Assembly: GCA_963789825.1 (NCBI GenBank)
Contig: CAWBME010000011.1
Coordinates: 186,001 to 250,000, forward strand
Direction of reading: 5' to 3'
Source of the DNA: PFL42 sp963789825
GTDB lineage: Bacteria; Chloroflexota; Anaerolineae; Anaerolineales; E44-bin32
Length of the DNA stretch: 64,000 nucleotides
Below, one piece after another: positions 19,111 through 27,714 of this stretch; the stretch's first letter is position 1, and each line of letters starts with the position of its first letter. A model generated the notes under the pieces. It did no database searches. It had not been told where the DNA came from and saw nothing but the letters and a program-made list of their open reading frames with translations. The translations under genes were made by a program, and so were the position numbers.

Positions 19111-19482
19111 TCAGTCGAGGTAGACCTCGACGTGCTGTCCCTCGTCGAGGTCGTCAATGTCGATGATCTTGCCCGTCGCACCTTCACGCACCGCCTGTGC
19201 GATCTCCTCCATCTGCAATCCATCCATCTCCGGGACGAAGCGCGCCCCCATGCGCAGGCCGACATTGACCAGGCTCATCGGGAGCGTGATGTTCACCGAC
19301 TGCTTGCCGGATTCCATATCGGTGACCCGCACGCGCAGCCAACGCGCTTCATCCTGGCTTCCAGACGGCCGACGGCGGTCGCTACGCGCCAATGCCGTCA
19401 GCAGACGCGCCGCCTCCTCGGCGGTGATCTTTCCTTCTTCGACCATTTTCAGGATCTTCATTCGTTCTTCCGTCGTCGCCAT
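19111..19482 (-). CDS. SHOCT-like-module protein (123 aa)
   Basis: Last gene of the DUF2089-led operon. Residues 1-32 are the SHOCT-like (YvlB/LiaX N-terminal type) helical module: ERMKILKMVEEGKITAEEAA followed by RLLTAL. A basic linker and a C-terminal beta-rich domain of about 80 residues follow (WLRVRVTDMESGKQSVNITL; then GKIIDIDDLDEGQHVEVYLD). The C-terminal part resembles the domain following such modules in other Firmicutes/Chloroflexi SHOCT-like proteins. ATG at 19482 directly precedes the module, and the longer frame would run into the neighbouring gene. It begins 13 bp after the previous stop. Exact role unknown. Confidence 0.82.
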   Translation of the reverse strand: MATTEERMKILKMVEEGKITAEEAARLLTALARSDRRRPSGSQDEARWLRVRVTDMESGKQSVNITLPMSLVNVGLRMGARFVPEMDGLQMEEIAQAVREGATGKIIDIDDLDEGQHVEVYLD

Positions 19483-19495
19483 GGCGGCCTCCGCC

Positions 19496-20033
19496 TCAAT
19501 CCCAATGGATGTCCACCCGCTCGCCGTCCACCCCATCGGATAGATCGACCACCAGAGAGTGACCCGGCGGCAACTCGTCGTCCATCGCCAGCAGCACCTG
19601 GTCGACGCCCCGCCAGCGCGCCTGCGGCACCAATGGGCTCACCAGGCGCACCAGCCGCGCCACCAGCCCGAGGGGAAGCGGAAACACGAGGTGGATCGGC
19701 CAGTCGGTCCCAGCTGAGCGAATGTGCAGCCTCAGCCAGGGCGACCGGTAGGAGGCCAGCGCCACGAGCAGCAGCGCGCCTCCCACCAGCAGCAACGGCA
19801 CCGCCAGCAGCCACCACCAGCCGCCGAGCGATCCCAGGTAGCCGCCGCCCGCAGTCAGCGCGATGGCCGTGGCCAGCAGCACGAACCATGCGGTCGGTGT
19901 GGCTGGCTCGGCCTGAGTCCCGCTGGCGCTCGCCGGCTCTCCCGAACTCGAGCGCCCGGATCGCCTGCTCAACATCCAGGTCGCCCGCTTCCACGGCCTG
20001 CAGAATGGAGAGAGCGTCTCGCTCGCTCGTCAT
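19496..20033 (-). CDS. SHOCT-like-module membrane protein (frameshifted)
   Basis: About 178 aa. The N-terminus ERDALSILQAVEAGDLDVEQ continuing AIRALE is the same short helical module found in three other proteins of this operon. Two membrane helices (AWFVLLATAIALTAGG and WWLLAVPLLLVGGALLLVAL) and a C-terminal hydrophilic domain ending SDGVDGERVDIHWD follow. The module and the rest are in different frames. Removing one T from GAGTTC at 19944-19949 joins them as ALESGEPASASGTQ. Its ATG overlaps the TGA of the GNAT gene (ATGA), so translation is coupled. Function unknown; the layout resembles membrane regulators with a cytosolic adaptor helix. Confidence 0.78.
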
Positions 20034-21025
20034 CCCTGCCCTGCCTGCGCCTCGGTCGGCAGCTCGAGCGCCATCCAGGTGAGCGCCCTGCCGGCGCGGA
20101 AGCCGAGCGTTTCGAGGGCGGCATCGGCGGGTCCGCTGGGGTAGTCGAGCGATGCCGGCAGATCGGAGGGGAGCTCCGCCAGGGCATGCGCCAGCATCGC
20201 CGCTTCGAGCTTGCCCCGCATGGCCGGCGCACAGCCCAGGATCAGCCGCCATTCCTGCAATGCCGCCCGCGCCTGAGCCGTCAGGCTGGCCACGATCTCT
20301 CCATCCTGACGCCACAGCCAGTGGCGCACGCGCCCTGCGCCAAGGAAGGCGCTCATGCCCGTTGGCCGAAACAGGTCATCCTCCGGAGGGAACGGCCAGA
20401 TCAGGCCCTCGGGATGCAGCAGCCTCAGGAAGGTCCACTGCTCTTCCCACTCCGCTGGCAGGCGCGGCTGCGGTCCTTCCGGTGCCTGCCCCTGCGGCGC
20501 GGGAAGGCGGGCTGGACGCGTCCACAGCGTACGCGCGCTGGTCGTGACGAATCCCAGATTGGCATACAGGGCCTGGACCTCGCGCTTCGACTGCCCCACC
20601 TGCAGAATCAGCCGGTGTGCACCCAGGCGAGCCGCCTCGGCCAGGCTGGCCACGACCAGCATGCGAGCGATGCCCCGCCGGCGCCATTCCGGATGGACGG
20701 CCACGTTGGCCAGCACCCAGCGCTGCGGATAGCCCTCCACCGGCAGCAGGCTGGCGTTGCCGACGATGTGTCCCTGCTCCTGCCAGACGAAGCCGTGCGG
20801 CCGCGCCGCCGGCGGAAGCATCAGCCGTGAGAGTTGGTAGCCGAGCCAGCCTGCCCGTCCGAAGGCGCGCATCTCGCGAATCATTTGCAGTCCGCCGGCG
20901 TCCAGTTCTCCACGGAATGCCAGGCCAATCAGGTCGGCTACCTGGGCCATGTCCGAACGCGGGTTGACCGGCCGCAGGCTCGGGCGCGCGGCCCGCCGGA
21001 CACCGGCCAGAGCGGCCGCGGTCAA
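20030..21025 (-). CDS. GNAT family N-acetyltransferase
   Basis: A 331-aa protein whose first half is a GNAT domain: WVLANVAVHPEWRRRGIARM contains the acetyl-CoA pyrophosphate-binding RRxGxA signature, and VQALYANLGF is the conserved C-terminal segment. The second half (about residues 190-325) is a less conserved, possibly second GNAT-like lobe. The substrate is unknown. TTG at 21025 overlaps the TGA of the preceding gene (TTGA), and its own TGA overlaps the next ATG, so it is firmly part of the SHOCT-module operon even though it is the one member lacking the module. Confidence 0.85.
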   Translation of the reverse strand: MTAAALAGVRRAARPSLRPVNPRSDMAQVADLIGLAFRGELDAGGLQMIREMRAFGRAGWLGYQLSRLMLPPAARPHGFVWQEQGHIVGNASLLPVEGYPQRWVLANVAVHPEWRRRGIARMLVVASLAEAARLGAHRLILQVGQSKREVQALYANLGFVTTSARTLWTRPARLPAPQGQAPEGPQPRLPAEWEEQWTFLRLLHPEGLIWPFPPEDDLFRPTGMSAFLGAGRVRHWLWRQDGEIVASLTAQARAALQEWRLILGCAPAMRGKLEAAMLAHALAELPSDLPASLDYPSGPADAALETLGFRAGRALTWMALELPTEAQAGQG

Positions 21026-22106
21026 GATCCCGCCTCCAAGGCGCGCAGCAGCAGCTCGGCTTCCTGGCTGTTGATCTTGCCCGCCTGCAACATGTCGAGG
21101 ATCGCCATCTGTTCTGCGTTCTCCGGCTGACCGCCGCCGCGCCCGGCTTGCCGCCCGCTTCCCCCTGACTCCGGCCGGGGGGCCGGTCTGTCGATCCCCG
21201 CCGAGCGCAGTGATTCCTGAACCTGCCGGGAAATGGCTACCCCATCCGGCAGGGACTCGAGGACTTCAAACTCGAGGCGACGGGCGCCATGCTCCCCTCC
21301 ACCTGAGCACGCACCGAGGCATGGATCTCCTCGATGAAGGCGTCGATCTCTCGCCGCTCGCCCTCTCCCATCTGCTGCACTCGCAGGTCACCCCCGGCTT
21401 CGAGAGAGATTTCGGCTTCGCCTGAGCCGAAGCGCTGGCGCGTCTTGCCTTCTTGCTGCGCCGCCTCGACGCCAACCGGCAGGGCCAGGTCGCCACCGGC
21501 ATGCACCTCGAGCCAGACCGAGGCATGTGCCGGCAGCACGCAGCGCAGATCTCCGCCTGCGCGAATGGAGCTGCGGGTCCCCGCCGCCGGAGAGAACTCC
21601 AGCCAGATGTCGCCCCCGGCGTGCAGCGCCACCGAACCCGCCGCGTGGCGCAGGCGGAGGTCACCCCCGACTTCGCTCAGCGCCGCGTCGCCTTGCAGGT
21701 CCTCCAACTGGGCATCGCCCCCCACGCTCGTCGCCTGCAGCCGGCCGCTCAGCTTGCGTGCGACCAGATCGCCGCCCACCCGCCCGACGCTCACCGAGCC
21801 CGCCTCGCGCAGGTTCAGGTTTCCCCCGACGTTCTCAATCTCCAGGTCCGCCGGCAAGCCGAACACGCGCAGATCCCCAGCCACTTTGCCGACTGAGGTC
21901 GAGCAACCGCGCGGCACGAAGACCAGGCAGCCAGCGCGGCATTCGACCTCAACCAGGCCTGCCTGCCGCCGCAGACTGAGCACATCCGCCTCGCCGACCT
22001 GGAGACGGAGTTCTGCACCCTCCGATGCCGCCAGGCGCAGATCGCCCTTCACCTGGGACACCCGCAGGCGGTCCTCGGCTGCAAGCTGCAAGCGTTCTGT
22101 GTGCAT
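21022..22106 (-). CDS. DUF4097-like beta-solenoid protein with C-terminal SHOCT-like module (frameshifted)
   Basis: About 361 aa. The main body (residues 15-245) is built of short repeats with the pattern S/T-V-G-G-D-L or A-G-G-D-L every 20-25 residues (for example SVGRVGGDLV, SEVGGDLRLR, IRAGGDLRCV, LEAGGDLRVQ), typical of DUF4097/adhesin-like beta solenoids. The frame closes early at 21237, but restoring one missing C in the CCC run near 21280 gives RRLEFEVLESLPDGVAISRQ. It then ends in the module MAILDMLQAGKINSQEAELL LRALE with stop at 21022. No signal peptide is seen, so it may be cytoplasmic. Its ATG lies 17 bp after the DUF2089 stop. Confidence 0.8.
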
Positions 22107-22123
22107 CGATTCCCCGTCCCCTC

Positions 22124-22498
22124 TTACTCCGCTTCCAACAGGTGCATGGCTTCCTTGGTGCTGATCCGTCCGCCGGCCAGGTCGTCGAGCAGACGCTGCC
22201 GCTCCTCGGCCGACAGGCCGTTGGCCTCGGGGCCGACCGGGAAGCCGAGCTGCCGAATGATCTCGCTCAGGCGCGAACGCAGTGTGGGGTACGAGAGCCC
22301 GAGCTCACGCTCCATGCGGTTGAGCTTGCCCTCACAGCGCAGGAAGGTCTCGACAAACGTCGTCTGTTCCGGCGAAAGCCGCCCCAGCCGGCCGGTGTCG
22401 AAGTGACCTTCCAGCGCACTGTCGCAGCTCCGACAGTGCAGGCGCGTTACCTCCAGCTTGTCGCCACATACTGGGCAGACCGTCAACAGACTGTTCAT
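22124..22498 (-). CDS. DUF2089 family predicted transcriptional regulator
   Basis: First gene of the operon (124 aa). Residues 8-26 form a CxxC-x12-CxxC zinc ribbon (CPVCG ... CRSC). Residues 40-90 look like a helix-turn-helix (LSPEQTTFVETFLRCEGKLN then YPTLRSRLSEII). The C-terminus SAEERQRLLDDLAGGRISTK continuing EAMHLLEAE is the same SHOCT-like helical module found in three downstream proteins. DUF2089 proteins are generally predicted to be transcription factors, so autoregulation of this operon is likely. Inverted repeats overlap its promoter (22545-22583). Confidence 0.85.
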   Translation of the reverse strand: MNSLLTVCPVCGDKLEVTRLHCRSCDSALEGHFDTGRLGRLSPEQTTFVETFLRCEGKLNRMERELGLSYPTLRSRLSEIIRQLGFPVGPEANGLSAEERQRLLDDLAGGRISTKEAMHLLEAE

Positions 22499-22544
22499 TC
22501 CCTGCTCCGCTCACGCTCGTAGAGGAGTTGATATGTCATTAGAT

Positions 22545-22583
22545 TATCCTGGACCAGGATATCATCCTCCTAAGGATTGTCAA
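22545..22583 (-). promoter_or_regulatory. Promoter and candidate operators of the DUF2089 operon
   Basis: On the minus strand, TTGACA (22578-22583) and TATCCT (22556-22561) are spaced by 16 bp. A 17-bp inverted repeat, TATCCTGG-A-CCAGGATA (22545-22561), covers the -10. A second dyad (CCTAAG...CTTAGG, 22569-22596) lies around the -35. This is a notably AT-rich island between divergent genes, and these dyads are natural operator candidates for the zinc-ribbon/HTH regulator encoded first in the operon. Confidence 0.55.
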
Positions 22584-22690
22584 TATCCATCTTAGGAATA
22601 TGCAGGTTTGGTTTCAGGCGCCGCCGCTCGGCCAGCTTCCCCCCAGCCGGGGCGGCGCCACTCGCCCTCTTCCGGGTCGCCAGTGTGCGG

Positions 22691-22696
22691 TACAAT
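22691..22696 (+). promoter_or_regulatory. -10 element (TACAAT) for inositol monophosphatase
   Basis: TACAAT on the plus strand 30 nt upstream of the ATG at 22727, in the same style as other -10 elements in the window. No convincing -35 was found. Confidence 0.4.
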
Positions 22697-22726
22697 CCGC
22701 TGCTCGTCGGCCTGACCACCCTACCC

Positions 22727-23536
22727 ATGACCTCACCCGATCCGCAGTCCGTTGCCGCCCGCAGCACGCTCGCCCTGCGACTGATCGCCCAGGCGGGCGA
22801 AGTCCTACGTCAGGGACTCGGTCAGCAGAAGGACATCCACCTGAAGGGCGTCATCGACCCGGTGACCCAGTTCGACCACCTGTCGGAGGCGCTGCTCGTC
22901 GACGGCCTGCAACGCGCCTTCCCGGACGACGCCGTACTGGCCGAGGAGCGTGGCGGTGCCTCCGACCGGCCGTGGGCCTGGCACGTCGATCCCTTGGACG
23001 GAACGGTCAACTTCGCCCACGGCGTCCCGATCTTCGCCGTCTCCGTCGGCTTGGCCTTCGAGGGCATCCCAGTGTTCGGCGCCATCCTCGATCCGATGCG
23101 CGGCGAGTTGTTCGAGGCCAGTCACGGCCAAGGGGCCCGCCTGAACGGCCGGCCGATCCACGTCTCCAACGCCACCAACCTGCTGGATAGCCTGCTGGTG
23201 ACCGGCTTTCGCTACGACATCCAGACCAACCCCGACAACAACTTCCGCGAGTTCGCCGAATTCCACCTGCGAGCACGCGGAGTGCGCCGGCTGGGAGCCG
23301 CCGCCCTCGACTTGGCCTACGTCGCCGCGGGCCGATTCGATGGTTACTGGGAGCTTGAGATGCAGTCCTGGGATCTGGCGGCCGGGGCGGTGATTGTGCG
23401 GGAGGCGGGCGGCGTGGTCACGCGCCTGGATGGTTCTCCCGATATGCTGCGCGCTCCCCTGTCGCTGGTGGCCAGCAACGGCCACATCCATGCCGAGATG
23501 CTTGGAGTGCTGGCGGAGCTCCGCAGCCCAGAGTAG
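22727..23536 (+). CDS. Inositol monophosphatase family protein
   Basis: Mg2+-dependent sugar phosphatase of the IMPase/FBPase superfamily (269 aa). Metal-site motif 1 reads WHVDPLDGTVNFAHG, motif 2 reads WDLAAGAVIVREAGG, and the upstream Glu site is in VLAEERGG. Length is typical. ATG at 22727 begins just before the first conserved region; the frame open to 22577 crosses the promoter. In bacteria such enzymes dephosphorylate inositol-1-phosphate, histidinol-phosphate or related compounds; the substrate cannot be chosen from sequence. Confidence 0.92.
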   Translation: MTSPDPQSVAARSTLALRLIAQAGEVLRQGLGQQKDIHLKGVIDPVTQFDHLSEALLVDGLQRAFPDDAVLAEERGGASDRPWAWHVDPLDGTVNFAHGVPIFAVSVGLAFEGIPVFGAILDPMRGELFEASHGQGARLNGRPIHVSNATNLLDSLLVTGFRYDIQTNPDNNFREFAEFHLRARGVRRLGAAALDLAYVAAGRFDGYWELEMQSWDLAAGAVIVREAGGVVTRLDGSPDMLRAPLSLVASNGHIHAEMLGVLAELRSPE

Positions 23537-23564
23537 CTGACGTCGCCCCTGGCGTGCCTGTGCC

Positions 23565-24383
23565 TCACACGACTGCGGCGCGGATCCGGCTCTCCATAGA
23601 CCGCAGATCCACCCGAGAGGTCGTGTCCAGGCTGATCGGCGTCACGGAGACGCAGCCCTCGACGCGCAGGGCATGCACATCCGAGTCAGGCTCCAACGCC
23701 GCATGGTCGACAGCCACACGGTATCCCACCCGCTGCGTTCCACCGGGCACGCTGCGATCCGGCGCCACCGGATGGTAGTAGGTCGAGCGCGAAAGGTGCG
23801 TGAGTTTCCAGGGGGTGCCGACCGTGGCCTCCGCCGGCACATCCACCTTGAGCAGGTCGACATCGGCCACATGCGGCAACCGCAGCAGCAAGCCGCCGAA
23901 GTAGGCGGCGAAATGGGCGGCGACGCGGAAGTCGATGTCTTCGGAATGGCTGTGGAAGAAGCTGCTGTCCACCTGCAGGGAGATCGCCAGGGAGGGAATA
24001 TTGAAGGACGCGCCCTCCATGGCCGCCCCCACCGTGCCGGACATCGTCACCCCGACCGTCACGTTCTCGCCATAGTTGATCCCGGCCACCAGCAGGTCAG
24101 GCCGACGGGGCGTCAGCTCCAGCACGGCATGCTGTACAGCCTGGGCCGGCGTCCCGCCCACGGCATACACTTTCCAGGTCTTGCCGCCGACCGTTACCTG
24201 CTCTTCGGTGATCGATCCGTCCGAGGTGATCGGCATGCTGCGCCCGGCGCCGGTCCACTGCTCGCGCGGCGCGACCACCGTGACGTACCCCAGGCGAGAA
24301 AGCGCCTCAGCCGCCGCCCACAAGCCGGGGGAACGGATCCCGTCGTCATTGGTCAGCAGGATCTGCACGCGTTGATCGTCCAA
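23565..24383 (-). CDS. surE: 5'/3'-nucleotidase SurE
   Basis: Metal-dependent nucleoside monophosphatase. The N-terminus QILLTNDDGIRSPGLWA carries the DD metal pair, followed by VVAPREQWTGAGRSMPI with the conserved Ser/Asn region, PDLLVAGINYGENVTVGVTM (family G-I-N-x-G) and TYYHPVAPD-like C-terminal signature (STYYHPVAPD). Length 272 aa is normal. TTG at 24383 has GAGGG 7 bp upstream; GTG at 24371 is an alternative. It converges with the IMPase gene. Confidence 0.95.
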   Translation of the reverse strand: MDDQRVQILLTNDDGIRSPGLWAAAEALSRLGYVTVVAPREQWTGAGRSMPITSDGSITEEQVTVGGKTWKVYAVGGTPAQAVQHAVLELTPRRPDLLVAGINYGENVTVGVTMSGTVGAAMEGASFNIPSLAISLQVDSSFFHSHSEDIDFRVAAHFAAYFGGLLLRLPHVADVDLLKVDVPAEATVGTPWKLTHLSRSTYYHPVAPDRSVPGGTQRVGYRVAVDHAALEPDSDVHALRVEGCVSVTPISLDTTSRVDLRSMESRIRAAVV

Positions 24384-24436
24384 GCTTGAGCCCTCTGACC
24401 GGCAATGATACCAGCCGGGGCGGGCCGCGGCGCGGA

Positions 24437-25102
24437 TCAGCCCGGGTGCGGTGGCTGCTCGGCCAGCGCCGCTTCGGCTGCCAGCGCCTCAAAGAAAGCG
24501 GTCAGCACCGCCTGCCGCTCCCGCCCCAGGACGCGCGCCGGCTCAGTGTGCAGCCGTTCGAGGATCTTGCGCAGCTTGAACCAGTATTCGTGATACGCCG
24601 AGTGGGCCTCGCCCGGCTCGACCTCGCCGCTCGACAGAAAGCGTTCCGAAGGCCGGGCGTAGATCGGCGTGCCGGCCTGGACGGCATAGGCGATGGTGCG
24701 CGCCGCACCAAAGGCGCCCAGAACGTCCAGCTTGTCGGCGTCGAAGAGCACACGCGCTTCGAGCGTGGCCGGCGGCTCGGCGCTGCGGAAGCGGTGGGAG
24801 CGGATGCAGTGCAGCACCGCCTCGATGCGGGGCAGGCTCCAGCCTTCCTCGGCGAGGCGATGACGGGCGAATTCGGCCGAGGCTTGTTCGTGGGCCGCGC
24901 GCCCGGCGCTTTCGGCCTCCCCCGCCTCGGGCGCGGCACCGGCGACATCGTGCAGCAAGGCTGCCGCGCGTACGATCTCGACATCGGCGCCGACCTGTTG
25001 CGCCAGCCACTCGGCCAGCGCACACACTCGCTGCACATGATCCCAGCCATGAACGGGATCGTCCGGCGAATTCCACTCCTGCGCCTCGGCGTACGTCGGC
25101 AT
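24437..25102 (-). CDS. HD domain-containing phosphohydrolase
   Basis: A 221-aa HD-superfamily metal phosphohydrolase. The ligand set is visible: His in HGWDHVQRV, His-Asp in ALLHDVAG, His in CIRSHRFR and Asp in FDADKLDVLG. This matches the YedJ-like/uncharacterised HD group that commonly acts on nucleotides. It starts 10 bp after the ATPase of the cobalamin-type importer on the same strand, so it may be transcribed with that operon, but a functional link is not evident. Confidence 0.85.
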   Translation of the reverse strand: MPTYAEAQEWNSPDDPVHGWDHVQRVCALAEWLAQQVGADVEIVRAAALLHDVAGAAPEAGEAESAGRAAHEQASAEFARHRLAEEGWSLPRIEAVLHCIRSHRFRSAEPPATLEARVLFDADKLDVLGAFGAARTIAYAVQAGTPIYARPSERFLSSGEVEPGEAHSAYHEYWFKLRKILERLHTEPARVLGRERQAVLTAFFEALAAEAALAEQPPHPG

Positions 25103-25112
25103 TGGTTCCTCC

Positions 25113-26712
25113 TCACCGCTCGTCGACGGCCGGCAGGTCCGCCGGGCCTGCCGGCCAGCTGCTCCCGGTCAGACGTTGCAGCGAGGTCCGCAGCTCCGGG
25201 TGGCGAAAGAGCGTCTCGGCCATCGGCCCCTGGTCGACGACCCGCCCGTCGTCGAGCAGCAGCACTCGGTCGGCCACCCGGGCGGCGAACTCGATGTCAT
25301 GCGTTGCCAGGACAATCGAGATTCCGTCCCGGCGCCAGTCGAGCAGCAGGTGGGCAAGGCTGCGCTGCGCCAGCGGGTCGACACCCAGCGTCGGCTCGTC
25401 CAACAACAGCAGCCGCGGCCCAGCGACCATTACCGCCGCCAGCGCCGCCCGCTGGCGCTCCCCGGCCGACAGGTCGCGCGGCGAACGCTCGGCGACTGCC
25501 GTCAGGCCGAGGCGCTCGAGCAGCTCGCCGGGAGCGACCGGCGGCTCTTGCAGCAGGCCGTGGTTGGCCAGCGTCAGATCGAGCTCAGCCCGCACGCTCT
25601 CGCCGAACAGCAAGGCCGCCGGCCACTGCGGGACGAACGCCAGCTCCCGGGAGCGCGTCACAACCGACAGCTGGTCGATCCGCTGGCGATTGAGCCACAC
25701 TTCGCCAGCCTGAAGGCGCTCCAGCCCCATCAGGCCGCGCAGCAGAGAGGTCTTGCCCGAGCCGTTCCGGCCGAGCACCGCCAGGACCTCGCCTCGGCCC
25801 ACCTCGAGGTCGATGCCCCGCAAGACAGCCCGGCCATTGTAGCCGAGCTGCAGGCCGGACCCCTGCAGCAGAACTCTCTCCGGGCTGGTCGGAGGCGACC
25901 GGGGGCGGCAGGCGCAGCAAGCATTGGCGCAGCACCTCCCTCGCCGCCGCGCCGTGGTCCCACGCCAGGCCCAGCCGGCGCGCCGCCTCCAGCTCCGGCA
26001 AGGCATAGGGCATCGATCCCTGGACGACCTGCGGCTCACCGTATGCCACCAGTCGCCCATCCGGCGCCAGGTACGCCATGCGGTCTACGGATTCGATCAG
26101 GCGGATCAGCCGGTGTTCGCTAATCAGCGTCGTCAGCCCAAGCTCGCGCCGCAGGTCTGTGAGCCACTCGACGAGCGAGGCGGCGCCAAACACGTCCAGC
26201 TGGGAGGTTGGCTCGTCGAGCAACAACACCTGCGGCTGGCGGGCGAGGGCGGCGGCAATCGCCACCCGCTGCTGCTCACCGCCGGACAGGCGGTCCAGCG
26301 GCCGGTCACGCACCTCGCCGATCTGCAGGCGCTCGAGCGTCTCCTGCACCCGGCGCCGGATCTCCGCGGTCGGCAGATCCGCCAGCTCAAGTCCGAAGGC
26401 GATCTCATCGCCGGCGGTCGAGGTGATGAAGCGGAAGGTCGGCTCCTGGAAGACCGTTCCCACGCGCGCCGCCAGCGCCGACGGAAGAGATTGGCGGGTA
26501 TCCAGGCCGGCCACGTGCACGCGGCCGGCAAAGCGGCCGCCGTAGAAGTGAGGCACCAGCCCGTTCAGCGACCACAGCAGCGTGGATTTCCCCGAACCTG
26601 AGGCGCCCGTCAGCAGCAGCCCGTCCCCAGGCTGCACCTCCAGCCCGACATCCTGCAGCGCTGGCCGGCTTCCCTCCGGGTAGGTGTACGTCAGACGTTC
26701 AATGCGGATCAT
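25113..26712 (-). CDS. ECF transporter double ATPase (EcfA-EcfA', frameshifted)
   Basis: Energy-coupling ATPase in which two ABC domains are fused (about 532 aa, YkoD-like layout). The first has Walker A GASGSGKST, signature LSGGEQQR and Walker B LLLDEPTSQLD. The second has GRNGSGKTS, LSAGERQR and LLLDEPTLGVD. The halves are in different frames; removing one T from GAGTTC at 25871-25876 gives SDQPGESLLQGSGLQLGYNG. ATG at 26712 (MIRIERLTYTYPEGS) overlaps the EcfT stop by 14 bp. Gene order riboswitch, repeat protein, EcfT, EcfAA' makes cobalamin, cobinamide or cobalt import the most likely role. Confidence 0.88.
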
Positions 26713-27692
26713 GACGCGCAAACACAGCCGGGATAGCCAGGCAGGCCGCCGCCACAGCCAGGGGCAGAGCCACTTGGGGCAGGCTGATCGTCGGATACGG
26801 CGTATAGGTGATCCATTCCGGGGCGACGGCCATCATCAAGAGAAACACCGACAAGCTACCCAGCACGACTCCGACGACCAGGCTGTCGAACTCGTTGCCA
26901 GGTCTCCGGCCGATAGCGGGCATGGGTGCCCTCGGTGCGCCACTCAAGCAACAGCGCAGCCGCACACACCAGTGCCAGCCCAAGCCCGGCCAGGCGCGCG
27001 GTCGGCGCTACGCTCCACCAGGCCAGCCCGGCCGCCACACCCAGCAGGCTCAGGCTGGTCAGGCGCCGGCGCCGGCTGGAGCGCCGCCGGGCTCCCCAGC
27101 CTCGGGCGGCCAGCCCTTCGGCGTTGGCATGCGCCCTCTCCAGGCTCAACACCAGGATCGGGTGCACCACCAGCGCCAGGTCGCGCACGCCGCGAATCTC
27201 CCGCCCGCGAATCCATTGGGCCTCGCGGATCGAGGCGAACGACTCTCGCACCTGAGGCACGAAGCTGATCGCCATCGAGGCGCTCATGCCGACCTGACCC
27301 AGGCCGGACGGCATGCGTCGCAGCAAGTCGGTCGGCCGCACGACCAGGCTCATTGCCAGCACGACCAACATCATCGCCGCGATCTGAACGCCGGCGGAGA
27401 GCCCATACACCAACGCCTCCAGCGTGTAGGGACCCCCGATCAGCGGCAAGGGAAGGTCCAGCAGCACGGTCTGCCCCACCCGGCTGAAGGCCAGGTTGAA
27501 CAATGCCGGGATCAGCAGCAGGCTCAATCCCAGGCGCGCGTCCCCCATCAAAGTACGGCCACCGCTGGCGCGAGCTCGCACCGCGATCGCGGCCAGTGCC
27601 ACGATCAACAGGTATACCGGATGGCGTACGATCAAGGCCACCACCGTGGCGGCCATCGTCCATAGGATCCACGTTACCGGATGCAGTCGCAT
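26699..27692 (-). CDS. ECF transporter T component with C-terminal extension (frameshifted)
   Basis: Transmembrane coupling subunit EcfT, about 330 aa. The N-terminal helices are followed by PTDLLRRMPSGLGQVGM and the coupling-helix motif ANAEGLAARGWGARR, which contains the A-R-G signature that contacts the ATPases. The last 65 residues, reached after removing one T from GAGTTC at 26888-26893 (ETWQRVDSLVVGVVLGSLSV), add two more hydrophobic helices, longer than typical EcfT (about 265 aa). ATG at 27692 (MRLHPVTWILWTM) is chosen over the longer frame that overlaps the repeat protein. No separate S component lies beside it. Confidence 0.85.
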
Positions 27693-27714
27693 GGCCTGCC
27701 CCAGATGTCCAGGC

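Noticed and set aside
22577..22726. N-terminal extension of the inositol monophosphatase
   Set aside because: The open frame continues upstream but crosses the intergenic promoter region and lacks similarity to the family.
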